DNA of 64,000 nt from Pseudomonas wenzhouensis (GCF_021029445.1 NZ_CP072610.1:2046001-2110000), one strand, 5' to 3'; positions 44,300-55,230 are shown, counted from the first letter of the stretch. Numbers and translations are program-made. Notes: generated by a model not told the origin, from the letters alone.

Positions 44300-44430
44300 G
44301 ATAAATCTGCTGCGCTCGGCATCTCGCGTTTCGGCGGTGCTCGCAATGCTCATGTATTTCAGTACATTCCGCTTGCTGCGCGCAGGCCCAGCGCGACCTG
44401 CCATCGCTCGCGACAATTTCTTCATAAGCG
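44300..44430. repeat. Intergenic palindromic repeat related to 26058-26233
   Basis: Imperfect outer arms (TGATGATAAAT and, inverted, near AATTTCTTCATAAG) flank a centre AATGCTCATGTATTTCAGTA that shares AATGCTCATGT and AGTACA with the MITE-like element at 26058. It separates exaB from the binding-protein gene. Confidence 0.5.
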
Positions 44431-44438
44431 CTCGCGTC

Positions 44439-45311
44439 ATGCGCCGGCTGATTCTCCTGTGTGGCCTGCTGCTAAGTCTGGGCATTGCCCAGGCGCAGGT
44501 GCGCGACTTCGATCGCATCACCGAATCGGGCACCCTGCGCGTGGCGCTATACCAGAACTTCCCGCCCTACAGCTACGAGCAGGACGGTCAGCCGCTTGGT
44601 GTCGACTACGAGCTGGCCAAGGCGTTGGCCGAAGGGCTTGGGCTGAAACTGGATGTGATGTGGGCGCCGCCGGGTGAAAAGCTCGACGATGATCTGCGCG
44701 ACTACATCTGGCGTGGCCGGGTAACCGCGCAAGGCCAACTGGCTGATGTGATGCTGCGTGTGCCTTACGACCGCGACTACGCGCAGATGCGCAACGAGCT
44801 GGGTGAGCTGGTCAACGAGCTTGTGGTGATGTTCGGCCCCTATCAGCGCGAGCGCTGGCAACTGGCTTTTGATCGCCGGCGTCTGCCCGAGGTGCCGAGC
44901 ATTCATGCCTTGCGCCAGCATCCGGTGGGTGTCGAGGTGGAGAGTGTGCCGTCGTTCTACCTGAGTTCGGTGCAGGGCGGCCTGCTCAGCCAGGAAACCC
45001 GCCATTACGCAACGCCGAAGCTAGCTTTTGCGGCCATGCAGGGTGGTGAGGTGGATGCGGTGATGGCGCTGCGTGGCGAGGTGGACTGGCTGCTGCACGA
45101 GGCCGATGACCCGCAACTGGCACTGGCCGAGAACGCCTACCCGGACATGGGCCGGCAGATCTGGGAAATCGGCATGGCGGTGCACGAAACCAATCGGCAA
45201 CTGGCCTATGCCCTGGAAGAACAGCTGGAAAACCTGATTCTCGACGGCTCGCTCGAACGCCTGTACGCGCGCTACGGGTTGCGCTACGAGAAGCCTGAAC
45301 AATACCAATAG
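44439..45311 (+). CDS. Quinoprotein-dehydrogenase-associated substrate-binding protein (SBP_bac_3 fold)
   Basis: 290 residues from the ATG at 44439: signal peptide 1-20 (ending AQA), then an amino-acid-type periplasmic binding fold (ESGTLRVALYQNFPPYSYEQDGQPLGVDYELAKALAEGLG). This family occurs only by PQQ dehydrogenases and lacks a cognate permease, so it may stabilise or load the dehydrogenase (MxaJ/XoxJ-like role) rather than import. The upstream part of the frame runs through the repeat and exaB and is not used. Confidence 0.85.
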   Translation: MRRLILLCGLLLSLGIAQAQVRDFDRITESGTLRVALYQNFPPYSYEQDGQPLGVDYELAKALAEGLGLKLDVMWAPPGEKLDDDLRDYIWRGRVTAQGQLADVMLRVPYDRDYAQMRNELGELVNELVVMFGPYQRERWQLAFDRRRLPEVPSIHALRQHPVGVEVESVPSFYLSSVQGGLLSQETRHYATPKLAFAAMQGGEVDAVMALRGEVDWLLHEADDPQLALAENAYPDMGRQIWEIGMAVHETNRQLAYALEEQLENLILDGSLERLYARYGLRYEKPEQYQ

Positions 45312-45338
45312 CGGTTTCAGCCGCAGCGGAGGTGGGGT

Positions 45339-46112
45339 ATGGATTGGCGTAGCCTGATGTTGCTGGCCCTGATTGCCTGGGCCTGGGAAGCAAGGGCCGC
45401 CGCGCCCGATCCGGTCACCTCGGTGATGTGGGATTACTACCACCAGCGTCTGCTCAACGGTGAGGCCTTCGTCTTCGACGACAGGATTCGCCTCGAGGTA
45501 CCGCCGTTCGCCGAGGATGCGCGCCAGGTGCCGATCCAGATCGACGCCAGTGCCTATCGCGGCAAGGTCAGGCGCATTCTGGCCTGGGCCGAGCTCAATC
45601 CGATTCCGCAGATCTTCGATTTCACCCCGGGCGAGCAGCTGGAGCCGAGCCTGGCGATTCGCATCCGCGTCGAGCAGGCCACGCCTATCCGCGCGGCGGT
45701 GCTGACCGACGACGGCGTCTGGCATATCGGCTCGGCGCGCATCGAGGCTGCCGGTGGTGGCTGCACCGCGCCCAGCGTGGTACGCGCCGAGGCCGGCTGG
45801 GAGGAGCGCCTGGGCCAGGTGCTCGGCAAGCGCTTCGAACGCGGCGACGGCAGCCGCCTGCGCCTGCAGGTCTCGCACCCGATGGACAACGGCCTGGTCG
45901 GTGGTATCCCCGAGTTCTATATCGAGCAAGCCGAGTTGCGCGATGTCGACGGCCAGGTGCTGGGCCGCCTGGAACTGTTCCCGGCGGTCGGCGAGAACCC
46001 GACGCTGACCTTCGACCTGCGTGATGATCAATCCGCGGAGCTGTGGCTGCGCGACAACAACGGCAATGAATTTCAGGCCGATCTGCCGGCCGAGAACAGG
46101 AGATCCTCATGA
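45339..46112 (+). CDS. Quinoprotein-dehydrogenase-associated SoxYZ-like carrier
   Basis: 257 residues: signal peptide 1-21, a SoxY-like part with a Gly-rich swinging-arm Cys142 (IEAAGGGCTAPS), then a SoxZ-like domain (about 160-250, with SHPMDNGLVGGIPEFYIE and DNNGNEFQADL). In sulfur oxidisers SoxYZ holds the substrate on this Cys. The fused version in PQQ loci probably carries an intermediate between the relay proteins, but its cargo is unknown. The stop overlaps the next start (ATGA). Confidence 0.85.
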   Translation: MDWRSLMLLALIAWAWEARAAAPDPVTSVMWDYYHQRLLNGEAFVFDDRIRLEVPPFAEDARQVPIQIDASAYRGKVRRILAWAELNPIPQIFDFTPGEQLEPSLAIRIRVEQATPIRAAVLTDDGVWHIGSARIEAAGGGCTAPSVVRAEAGWEERLGQVLGKRFERGDGSRLRLQVSHPMDNGLVGGIPEFYIEQAELRDVDGQVLGRLELFPAVGENPTLTFDLRDDQSAELWLRDNNGNEFQADLPAENRRSS

Positions 46113-46423
46113 TCAAAGTCAGTGTGCTGTATCCGAACGCAGCCGGGGTGCGCTTCGACCTCGACTACTACTGCGACACCCACATGGCGCTGGTGCGCGA
46201 GTGCCTCGGCGCGGCCTGCAAGGGCATTGCCGTAGACCACGGCCTGGCGGGTGGCGCGCCCGGTGAGCCGGCGCCGTTCGTGGCGGTCGGGCATCTGCTG
46301 TTCGACAGCCTGGAGCCCTTCCAGCAGGCCTTCGCCCCGCATGCCGAGCGGATCATGGGCGATCTGCCCAACTTCACCAACGCCACGCCCGTGCTGCAGA
46401 TCAGCGAGGTCTGCCTGTCCTGA
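46109..46423 (+). CDS. EthD-domain protein
   Basis: 104 residues, one ferredoxin-like EthD domain (MIKVSVLYPNAAGVRFDLDYYCDTHMALVRE; late VGHLLFDSLEPFQQAFAPHA). EthD proteins are small dimeric alpha-beta-barrel proteins required by some oxidation systems, with no agreed reaction. It is coupled to the SoxYZ-like gene by a 4-bp overlap, so it is probably a working part of this relay operon. Confidence 0.85.
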   Translation: MIKVSVLYPNAAGVRFDLDYYCDTHMALVRECLGAACKGIAVDHGLAGGAPGEPAPFVAVGHLLFDSLEPFQQAFAPHAERIMGDLPNFTNATPVLQISEVCLS

Positions 46424-46443
46424 CCCCGCCATCCGGAGGTTCC

Positions 46444-47382
46444 ATGCTGCGTTTCCTGCTGCTTTGTCTCGTCCTTGGCTGCAGCCTCGCGGCTCAGGCT
46501 GCGCTCGATTACCGTCTGGCCCCGAAGCAGATCGCGCCCGGCATCTGGCTGCTGGAGGGCAGCACCGACAATTTTGCCGTGGACAACGGCGGCAATATCG
46601 TCAACGTCGGCTTCATCGAGACCAGCGACGGCGTGGTGGTGATCGACACCGGTCCGTCGCGTCGCTACGGCGAGGCGCTGCGCCAGAGCATCGAGCAGAC
46701 CACCGGCAAGCCGGTGGTGCGCGTGTTGCTGACGCACCATCACCCCGATCATGTGCTGGGCAACCAGGCTTTCACCGGCGTGCCCATTGCGGCGTTACCC
46801 GAAACCACCAGGCTGCTGGCCGAGCAGGGCGACGCCATGGCGGAGAACATGTACCGCCTGGTCGGCGACTGGATGCGCGGTACCGAAGTGGTGTTGCCCA
46901 CCGAGGCGCTACAGGAAGGCCCGCTGGAGATTGGCGGCCGGCGCCTGCAGTTGCTGGCGCTGCGCGGTCACGCCGGCGCCGACCTGGCGATTCTCGACGA
47001 GCGCACGGGCGTGTTGTTCGCCGGCGATATCCTGTTCTACCAGCGCGCGCTGACCACGCCGAACAGCCCGGGGCTGGATGTGTGGCTGGCCGATCTGGAT
47101 CGCCTCGAAGCGCTGCCATGGCAGCAGATCGTGCCCGGCCATGGCCCGGTGAGCCGTGATGCAGCGCCGTTCGCGCAGATGCGCGACTACCTCGGCTGGC
47201 TCGATGACCTGCTGCGCAAGGGCGCGGAGCAGGGCGCGGAGATGAACGAGCTGATCCGCGCGCCGATCCCTGAGCGCTTCGCCGAGGTCAGCCTGTCACG
47301 CTATGAGCTGACCCGCAGCGTCAGCCATCTTTACCCGCGCTATGAGCGCAATGCCATGGCGCGGGTGGATCGTCAGGATTAG
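46444..47382 (+). CDS. Quinoprotein relay metallo-beta-lactamase-fold hydrolase
   Basis: 312 residues: signal peptide 1-19, then an MBL fold with the zinc motif H98-H-H100-P-D102-H103 (LTHHHPDHVLGN), LRGHAGADLAILDE and a late VPGHGPVSRD. It belongs to the quinoprotein relay system metallohydrolases, the usual partner of SoxYZ-like carriers, and could hydrolyse a thioester or similar adduct on the carrier Cys. It is the last gene of the exaB relay cluster. Confidence 0.87.
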   Translation: MLRFLLLCLVLGCSLAAQAALDYRLAPKQIAPGIWLLEGSTDNFAVDNGGNIVNVGFIETSDGVVVIDTGPSRRYGEALRQSIEQTTGKPVVRVLLTHHHPDHVLGNQAFTGVPIAALPETTRLLAEQGDAMAENMYRLVGDWMRGTEVVLPTEALQEGPLEIGGRRLQLLALRGHAGADLAILDERTGVLFAGDILFYQRALTTPNSPGLDVWLADLDRLEALPWQQIVPGHGPVSRDAAPFAQMRDYLGWLDDLLRKGAEQGAEMNELIRAPIPERFAEVSLSRYELTRSVSHLYPRYERNAMARVDRQD

Positions 47383-47560
47383 AGACTTGCACAATCATCG
47401 GTGCGCACGTCGCCACGGCTTCGTAGCCCGGATGAAATTCGCGAGGAATATGCTCGCTATCCGCCATTTCATCCGCGCTACAGGCGGCTCTTGTGGGAGG
47501 GGCTTTAGCCGCGACTTGCGTATAGGGCGTCGCCACTGAAACGCCTCCCTCGCTCAGCGA

Positions 47561-47947
47561 TCAGAGCTCCTCGTCGTCACGAATCAGCACGTAATGGCGG
47601 CCGTGCTCGGTCTCTTCGTGGTCGTAGACGTAATACATCACCACTTCGCCCAGGCTGGACTGCACGGCCACATAGTCACCGCTCTCGGGCATGAAGAAAT
47701 CCCGAGTCGCCGGCTTGGCCAGGCATTCGATATGGGCTGTGACGAAGTGGGTGGGGTCTTCTTCGCCGTAGTAATCCTCGCGCTGGTGCGCATCCCAATC
47801 CTGCGGCGGCTCGAAGGCACCGGTGATCAGTACCTTGCCGTCGCCCAGATCCTGCTCTTCGGCATCCGGGTCCTGCTCGTCCGGGCGATAGACCGTGCAG
47901 TCCAGTGCATCGGGATGGTTGAGAATTTCCTGGCGAGGGTGGGGCAC
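47561..47947 (-). CDS. Hypothetical acidic protein
   Basis: 128 residues, very acidic (NHPDALDCTVYRPDEQDPDAEE at 10-31; EHGRHYVLIRDDEEL at the end), with no signal peptide, membrane helix or known motif. I do not recognise the family. It is probably a small cytosolic protein. It is transcribed against the relay operon and lies 99 bp from the next minus-strand gene; nothing ties it to PQQ chemistry. Confidence 0.6.
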   Translation of the reverse strand: MPHPRQEILNHPDALDCTVYRPDEQDPDAEEQDLGDGKVLITGAFEPPQDWDAHQREDYYGEEDPTHFVTAHIECLAKPATRDFFMPESGDYVAVQSSLGEVVMYYVYDHEETEHGRHYVLIRDDEEL

Positions 47948-48046
47948 GGGCGTCTCCGATCAGATTGTGCGGGCGGCCAAGTGTCGGGCAAAGCCGGGGC
48001 CGCCGCAATCATCGTGGAATCTGTTCAGGCGGCTTGGTGACGGAAG

Positions 48047-49279
48047 TCACTGCAGACTGAGCACTTCGCCGCGCTCCTGGATCCATTCGTCATGGCTGGG
48101 CGCGGCCTGTTCGCCGCTCATGCGGTGGATGATCTCGAAGTAATGTTGCTTGAGGGTGTCACGCATGATCTGGTCACGCTTGCGCACGCGCACGGCGTAG
48201 ATGCTCTGCAGATTCTGATGGTCGAAGTCGCGCCATTGCTGCTCGTCCTTGAGCAACTGGTAGCGGTGGCCTTCGAGTGCGGCGATCAGGGTTTCGGCGT
48301 CGGTGCTGGCGCTGCGCCTGACTGCATCGGCCCATTGCTGGACGACGGTGTAGGCGGAGGCCGCGGTACCGCCTGGATACTCCTGATGCTCGTGCAGATA
48401 GCGTTCGACGAAGCGTTGGCCGGCCTCGCTGTTTTCCAGTTTCGGGGTGTCCCAGGTCCAGGTTTCGGTGCCGATCACGTCTTCCATCACCTGCGGGCCA
48501 ACCTGCTGGACCAGGCTCTTGGTCAGGTTCGGCACGATGATCTGCATGCGCTGCTTCAGGCCCATGTTGTGAACCATGCGCATGCTGCGTTGCAGGTTGT
48601 CGCCGAGTAGCGCCAGGACCAGCACGTCGGCACCGCTCGCCGCAGCCTTGTCCATGGCGGCGCGATATTGCTCGCGGCGCAACGGGCCGGGGGGCAGGGC
48701 GCTGCGGCCATGACGGGCACGGTCGGCGCTGCCGGTGGCCAGGCGCAGGGTCTGCTCGATGCTGCGGCCCCAGGCATCGTCGATGACGATGTAGTGATAA
48801 CGCTGGCGCGGCAGATGCCAGGACAGGTACTCGCCGAGCACCCGCGCACTCATCCAGGCGCTGCCGGATTCGCGAAACAGGTAGCGCTGGCCGGCCTGGC
48901 CGGTGACTTCGTTGGCGTAACCAAGGGTGGCGAAATACAGCAGACCCAACTCGCGGGCCCGTTGCCCGGCGGCGATGGCCTCTTCGCTGGTGGCGCTGCC
49001 GAAGACCATACGTGCACCCTGGCTGGCGAAGTGGTCGACGTTGCGTGTGGCCTGGGCCGCATCGGAGTCGGTGTTCTCGCTGAGCAGCTCCAACGGCTGG
49101 CCGAGCAGGCCCCCTTGCCGGTTGATCGCCTCGACGGCGAGCAGGGCGCCGCGGCGCAGTTCCAGGCCTTCATCCTTGTAGTTGCCGGTTCGCGGATAGT
49201 TGAGGCCAATCTTCAGGCTTTCGGCCTGCGCCTGGCCAAGCAACGCGGCCAGTAGCAGTGCGAGCAGTACGCGTCCCAT
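48047..49279 (-). CDS. Periplasmic binding protein, branched-chain amino-acid/urea type
   Basis: 410 residues from the ATG at 49279, which has AGGAG at ideal distance; the ATG two codons earlier is too close to it. Signal peptide 1-19 (ending AQA), then a type-I binding fold: [39 protein letters not shown]. No permease or ATPase gene is next to it. It is divergent from the lanthanide dehydrogenase gene, so it may bind an alcohol, metal complex or signal for that enzyme. Confidence 0.85.
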   Translation of the reverse strand: MGRVLLALLLAALLGQAQAESLKIGLNYPRTGNYKDEGLELRRGALLAVEAINRQGGLLGQPLELLSENTDSDAAQATRNVDHFASQGARMVFGSATSEEAIAAGQRARELGLLYFATLGYANEVTGQAGQRYLFRESGSAWMSARVLGEYLSWHLPRQRYHYIVIDDAWGRSIEQTLRLATGSADRARHGRSALPPGPLRREQYRAAMDKAAASGADVLVLALLGDNLQRSMRMVHNMGLKQRMQIIVPNLTKSLVQQVGPQVMEDVIGTETWTWDTPKLENSEAGQRFVERYLHEHQEYPGGTAASAYTVVQQWADAVRRSASTDAETLIAALEGHRYQLLKDEQQWRDFDHQNLQSIYAVRVRKRDQIMRDTLKQHYFEIIHRMSGEQAAPSHDEWIQERGEVLSLQ

Positions 49280-49401
49280 GGGCATTCTCCTTATGGTTGG
49301 GAGGTGCCTTTCTACGGGCCGCGTCATTCCTGCACCATGGGCTTTTGGTGGCGCCTGGTTGCTACTTGCGGCGATCTGTCCAGGGGCGGGTACGGCAGGT
49401 A

Positions 49402-49469
49402 TTGCTACCAAGGAACGAGGAAAATCGGCTGGGGGTGCAATTGTTGGGTGGCCTGTGCGAGCCAAGAAT
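49402..49469 (+). promoter_or_regulatory. Putative exa-regulon promoter of the pedH-like gene
   Basis: TTGCTACCAA (49402-49411) is followed after exactly 51 nt by CAAGAAT (49463-49469). The wider box CTACCAAGGAACGAG resembles that of exaB. Downstream, GGGAAAAATTCCC (49482-49494) is a perfect palindrome 33 bp before the start codon, possibly a site for repression or metal response. Confidence 0.55.
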
Positions 49470-49527
49470 TTGCGGCAGACCGGGAAAAATTCCCGGCAAT
49501 AACAATGAACCCGCAGAGGTAGCCGCA

Positions 49528-51303
49528 ATGAAACACGCCGGTCTTCGCCAGCCTTTCCTCCTCACCGCACTCTGTGCCGCCATGCTGTTGCCGTCCGCCG
49601 CCGCGCTGGCGGTTACCGACGCCGAGATTCTCAAGGACGCCACCACCACCGACCAGATCGTCACCAACGGTCTCGGCCTGCAGGGCCAGCGCTACAGCCC
49701 GCTGAGCATACTCAACGAGCAGAACGTCAAGGAACTGCGCCCGGTCTGGACCATGTCCTTCGGTGGCGAGAAGCAGCGCGGCCAGCAGGCGCAGCCGCTG
49801 ATCAAGGACGGTGTGATGTATGTCACCGCCTCCTATTCGCGGGTGTTCGCCGTCGATGCACGTACCGGCCGCGAGCTGTGGCAGTACGAAGCGCGCCTGC
49901 CGGACGATATCCGCCCGTGCTGCGACGTGATCAACCGTGGCGTCGCCCTGTATGACGATCTGGTGATCTTCGGCACCCTCGACGCCAAGCTGGTGGCGCT
50001 GAACAAGGACACCGGCAAGGTGGTATGGCGCAAGAACGTCGCCGATCACAAGGCGGGTTACTCCATCACCGCGGCGCCGCTGGTGGTCAACGGCAAGCTG
50101 ATCACTGGCGTCTCCGGTGGTGAGTTTGGCGTGGTCGGCAAGATCGAAGCCTACGATCCGAAGAACGGTGAGCTGCTCTGGAGTCGCCCGACCGTCGAAG
50201 GTCACATGGGCTACGTCTTCAAGGACGGCAAGGCCGTCGAGAATGGCATCAGTGGTGGCGAGGCCGGCAAGACCTGGCCGGGCGACCTGTGGAAGACCGG
50301 CGGCGCCGCGCCCTGGCTCGGCGGCTACTACGATGCCGACACCAACCTGCTGTTCTTCGGTACCGGCAACCCGGCACCGTGGAACTCGCACCTGCGTCCT
50401 GGCGACAACCTCTATTCCTCCTCGCGCCTGGCACTGAACCCGGACGACGGCAGCATCAAATGGCACTTCCAGACCACGCCGCACGACGGCTGGGACTTCG
50501 ACGGCGTCAACGAGCTGATCTCCTTCGACTATCAGGAAGGCGGCAAGACCATCAAGGCAGCTGCGACCGCCGACCGTAACGGCTTCTTCTACGTGCTCGA
50601 CCGCACCAACGGCAAGTTCATCCGTGGCTTCCCCTTCGTCGACAAGATCACCTGGGCCAAGGGTCTGGACAAGAATGGCCGGCCGATCTACGACGACAGC
50701 AACCGGCCCGGTTCGCCGAGCGCGAAGGAGAAGGGCACGAGCGTGTTCTCCGCACCGGCCTTCCTCGGCGCCAAGAACTGGATGCCCATGGCCTACAGCC
50801 AGGACACCGGCCTGTTCTACGTGCCGTCCAACGAGTGGGGCATGGACATCTGGAACGAGGACATCGCCTACAAGAAGGGCGCGGCCTACCTGGGTGCCGG
50901 CTTTACCATCAAGCCGCTCAACGAGGACTACATCGGCGTGTTGCGCGCCATCGACCCGAAAACTGGCAAGGAAGTCTGGCGCCATAAGAACTACGCGCCG
51001 CTGTGGGGCGGGGTGCTGACCACCAAGGGCAACCTGGTGTTCACCGGCAACCCGGAAGGCTACCTGCAGGCGTTCAATGCCAAGACCGGTGAGAAAGTCT
51101 GGGAATTCCAGACCGGCTCGGGCGTGATCGGCTCGCCGGTAACCTGGGAAATGGACGGCGAGCAGTATGTCTCCGTGTTGTCCGGCTGGGGCGGTGCGGT
51201 ACCGCTGTGGGGCGGCGAGGTGGCCAAGCGCGTCAAGCACCTGAACCAGGGTGGCATGCTCTGGACCTTCAAGCTGCCGAAGGAGCTGGTGGCCAAGCAC
51301 TGA
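49528..51303 (+). CDS. pedH: PQQ-dependent alcohol dehydrogenase, lanthanide-dependent (PedH-like)
   Basis: 591 residues from the ATG at 49528: signal peptide 1-28, eight-bladed quinoprotein. The vicinal disulfide is C131-C132. The catalytic Asp323 is in [12 protein letters not shown], and Asp325 two residues on is the extra ligand that marks lanthanide-binding (XoxF/PedH) enzymes. It is about 30 residues shorter than ExaA, lacking an insert in the blade before the active site. It would replace ExaA when rare-earth metals are present. The upstream frame from 49258 is not used: the signal peptide fixes the start. Confidence 0.93.
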   Translation: MKHAGLRQPFLLTALCAAMLLPSAAALAVTDAEILKDATTTDQIVTNGLGLQGQRYSPLSILNEQNVKELRPVWTMSFGGEKQRGQQAQPLIKDGVMYVTASYSRVFAVDARTGRELWQYEARLPDDIRPCCDVINRGVALYDDLVIFGTLDAKLVALNKDTGKVVWRKNVADHKAGYSITAAPLVVNGKLITGVSGGEFGVVGKIEAYDPKNGELLWSRPTVEGHMGYVFKDGKAVENGISGGEAGKTWPGDLWKTGGAAPWLGGYYDADTNLLFFGTGNPAPWNSHLRPGDNLYSSSRLALNPDDGSIKWHFQTTPHDGWDFDGVNELISFDYQEGGKTIKAAATADRNGFFYVLDRTNGKFIRGFPFVDKITWAKGLDKNGRPIYDDSNRPGSPSAKEKGTSVFSAPAFLGAKNWMPMAYSQDTGLFYVPSNEWGMDIWNEDIAYKKGAAYLGAGFTIKPLNEDYIGVLRAIDPKTGKEVWRHKNYAPLWGGVLTTKGNLVFTGNPEGYLQAFNAKTGEKVWEFQTGSGVIGSPVTWEMDGEQYVSVLSGWGGAVPLWGGEVAKRVKHLNQGGMLWTFKLPKELVAKH

Positions 51304-51318
51304 TCGCATGAGGTCTCA

Positions 51319-51349
51319 GACGATGGCCGGACTCTGTCCGGCCATCGTC
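51319..51349 (+). terminator. Terminator after the pedH-like gene
   Basis: GACGATGGCCGGAC pairs perfectly with GTCCGGCCATCGTC around TCT, followed by GTTTCT. Confidence 0.8.
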
Positions 51350-51504
51350 GTTTCTGGCTTCTGGCTTCTGGCTGCCAGCGCCGAGCCGCTGCGAAATGCC
51401 ACGGGCTAATTTTCCTGGTTTGGAACGCAAGACCAGGCCAACGGGTCTAGCCTTTAGCTTCCATCGCCTCGTACCTCGCTACCAAAGGCCCGTGCCAGAC
51501 CGCT

Positions 51505-51572
51505 CTACTACCAAATGACTAGGCTATCTGTGCCATGGGCGCATACCGAGGTTTTCAGGGGCTTCCTAAGAT
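51505..51572 (+). promoter_or_regulatory. exaC promoter with exa-regulon box
   Basis: CTACTACCAA (51505-51514), 51 nt, then CTAAGAT (51566-51572): both elements and their distance are identical to the exaB promoter. The box continues ATGACTAG, as exaB has GGGACTAG. The proximal box position holds only a weak GTGCCAT. Confidence 0.7.
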
Positions 51573-51632
51573 CGATCCATGACTCGCTTCCCAGACTGGC
51601 AGCGGGCTCCGACAACAAGAGAGGTCAGCATC

Positions 51633-53153
<1,521 letters not shown>

Positions 53154-53276
53154 GTTGTGATGCATCCCAACGGTGGCACGCTCGCTCCGGCGCGCCACCT
53201 CTTGCCAGGCGAACAACCCTACCCGGGTGGATCTGCAGGCAGCCATGGGCCTGAACGGCAGCAGATCCTTATCGCG

Positions 53277-53299
53277 ACGCGGCTTCGGCCGCGTTTTTT
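53277..53299 (+). terminator. exaC terminator, intron insertion point
   Basis: ACGCGGC-TTCG-GCCGCGT followed by TTTTTATT. The group II intron 5' end (GTGCGCC) begins 5 bp after the T-run. Confidence 0.9.
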
Positions 53300-53304
53300 A
53301 TTGG

Positions 53305-55230
53305 GTGCGCCAGGCATGGCGCGTAGCGCCGTGACTGGCGCTGTTCGGTTCACTGTGGTGGTGAACCGGACGACTTGGAGGTGAAAGTCCTCTGCACGCC
53401 CGGCAAGGGGAAGTGCTAGCGGAAGGCAAGGGTGTCGCGGGTGACTGCGAATCTGAAGGAAGCCGGAAGCAAATGGCTGGCCTGACGAACAGGAAGCGGA
53501 TGGAGGCGGCGTAGCGGGGTGAGACGGCCCAATTCGTCAAAGCCCGGTACTTGCACGGCACGCTACGACGTAGATCCGCCAGGCATAAGCCGGAAGGTCG
53601 CGCGAATTACCCTGGGAGATCTGCATGTTTGCCGCTGGGCTACCGGGCGTCGAGAGGCGACGGGATGGGCGTGCAGAAGTCAGCCGAGGCCGTAGTAAGT
53701 GACGAGCAACCACGTCACCAAGGGCCGAACAGGTCATACCGCCGGTAGGCGTTGGAGTCTCATGGGATGTCGAACCGCAGAAGCTTCCCCCCAGGGGAAG
53801 GCTGTTCCCCGGCATGGTGGACGGAATCCGCGCATGCCGGCTGACAGTGCGCAGACACCGATGGCGTCTGTAACGTGGACGAAAGCGGAGCCGAACGCGC
53901 TGATGGAGCGGGTGCTGTCGCCGGCGAACCTGAGGCGTGCGTATCGACGGGTGGTGAACAACCGGGGCGCACCTGGGGCCGATGGCCTGTCGGTGGACGA
54001 ACTCGCGGGCTACCTGAAGCAGTATTGGCCGTCCCTGCGGGAGCGGCTGCAGACGGGTGAATACCAGCCGCACGGCGTCCGTGCGGTGAACATTCCCAAG
54101 CCCGAGGGCGGGGTCAGAACGCTGGGGATACCCAGCGTGCTGGATCGCCTGATCCAGCAGGCACTGCTGCAGCAACTGACGCCGCTTTTCGAACCGCTGT
54201 TCTCGGACTTCAGCTACGGCTTTCGTCCGGGGCGCAGCGCGCACCAGGCCATCGAAATGGCCCGCGCCCATGTGGCGTCGGGCTATCGCTGGAGCGTGGA
54301 ACTGGACCTGGAGAAATTCTTCGACCGGGTCGACCACGATCTGCTGATGGATCTGCTGGCGCGTCAGGTCGAAGACCCGCGTGTGCGGCGGCTGGTTCGG
54401 CGCTACCTGGAAGCCGGTGTCATGGCGGATGGGCTCGTGAGCCTGCGACGAGAAGGCACGCCGCAAGGCGGGCCGCTCTCGCCCCTGCTCTCGAACATCC
54501 TGCTGAACGAGCTGGACCAGGAGCTGAGCCGGCGCGGCCATCGCTTCGTGCGCTATGCCGACGACGCGAACGTCTACGTCCGCAGTCGGCAGGCGGGCGA
54601 GCGGGTGCTGGCCAGTCTGGAGCGTTTCCTGGAGCAGCGGCTGCGGTTGCGGTTGAACCGGGCCAAGAGCCAGGTCATCCGCCCGTGGCGCAGCAGTTAC
54701 CTGGGCTACGGCATGACCGTGCACCGGCAGCCGAAACTGCGGATTGCCGGCAGCAGTCTGCAGCGCCTGCGCGAACGGGTGAAAAGCCTGCTACGTGCTA
54801 GGCGGGGTAGTCAGCTGACCTGGCTGATCGAGCGGCTCAACCCGGTTCTGCGTGGCTGGAGCAGCTACTTCAAGCTGAGCCAGAGCAAGCGGCCTGTGGA
54901 AGAGCTGGATGGCTGGGTGCGGCGGTTGCTGCGCAATGTGCTGTGGCGGCACTGGAAACGACCGGTTACCCGGGCACGCAATCTGATGCGGCTGGGCTTA
55001 CCGGAGGAGCGGGCCTGGAAGTCGGCCACCAACGGGCGCGGCCCCTGGTGGAACGCCGGCGCCTTGCACCTGCGGCAGGCGCTGCCGAAGAAACGCTGGG
55101 ATGCGCTTGGACTGGTGTCAATACTGGATACGATCACTCGGCTTAGCCGTATGGCCTGAACCGCCGTATACGGAACCGTACGTACGGTGGTGTGAGAGGA
55201 CGGCGGGGGCGACCCCGCCTCCTACTCGAT
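53305..55230 (+). mobile_element. Group II intron, terminator-associated (class C type)
   Basis: About 1.93 kb. The 5' end GTGCGCC fits the GUGYG consensus. A reverse transcriptase/maturase gene occupies 53834-55159. After it comes a domain V-like hairpin, about 55158-55196 (ACCGCCGTA ... TACGGTGGT), and domain VI, about 55196-55230 (GGCGGGG-GCGA-CCCCGCC), ending CTCGAT. Insertion right after a Rho-independent hairpin is the habit of group IIC introns. It stands between exaC and pqqA but leaves the pqqA promoter region downstream intact. The exact ends are inferred. Confidence 0.88.
53834..55159 (+). CDS. ltrA: Group II intron reverse transcriptase/maturase
   Basis: 441 residues from the ATG at 53834. 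RT motifs in order: VNIPKPEGGVRTLGIPSVLDRLIQQA, SYGFRPGRSAHQAI, ELDLEKFFDRVDHD, GTPQGGPLSPLLSNILL, and the catalytic VRYADDANVYV (YADD). A maturase X domain (about 330-380, WLIERLNPVLRGWSSYF) follows. There is no HNH endonuclease domain, consistent with class C introns that enter at replication forks or hairpins. The frame is open upstream to 53699 but without family similarity. The gene looks intact. Confidence 0.93.
   Translation: MPADSAQTPMASVTWTKAEPNALMERVLSPANLRRAYRRVVNNRGAPGADGLSVDELAGYLKQYWPSLRERLQTGEYQPHGVRAVNIPKPEGGVRTLGIPSVLDRLIQQALLQQLTPLFEPLFSDFSYGFRPGRSAHQAIEMARAHVASGYRWSVELDLEKFFDRVDHDLLMDLLARQVEDPRVRRLVRRYLEAGVMADGLVSLRREGTPQGGPLSPLLSNILLNELDQELSRRGHRFVRYADDANVYVRSRQAGERVLASLERFLEQRLRLRLNRAKSQVIRPWRSSYLGYGMTVHRQPKLRIAGSSLQRLRERVKSLLRARRGSQLTWLIERLNPVLRGWSSYFKLSQSKRPVEELDGWVRRLLRNVLWRHWKRPVTRARNLMRLGLPEERAWKSATNGRGPWWNAGALHLRQALPKKRWDALGLVSILDTITRLSRMA

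Larger units (their letters stand above)
51304..51632 (+). other. Gap between pedH-like gene and exaC
   Basis: 329 bp with a terminator (51319-51349), a short direct repeat of TTCTGGC, and the exaC promoter (51505-51572). No gene was found. Confidence 0.6.

Noticed and set aside
49405..51309. Minus-strand 634-codon frame opposite the pedH-like gene
   Set aside because: Mirror of the quinoprotein codon pattern, without propeller or signal-peptide features.
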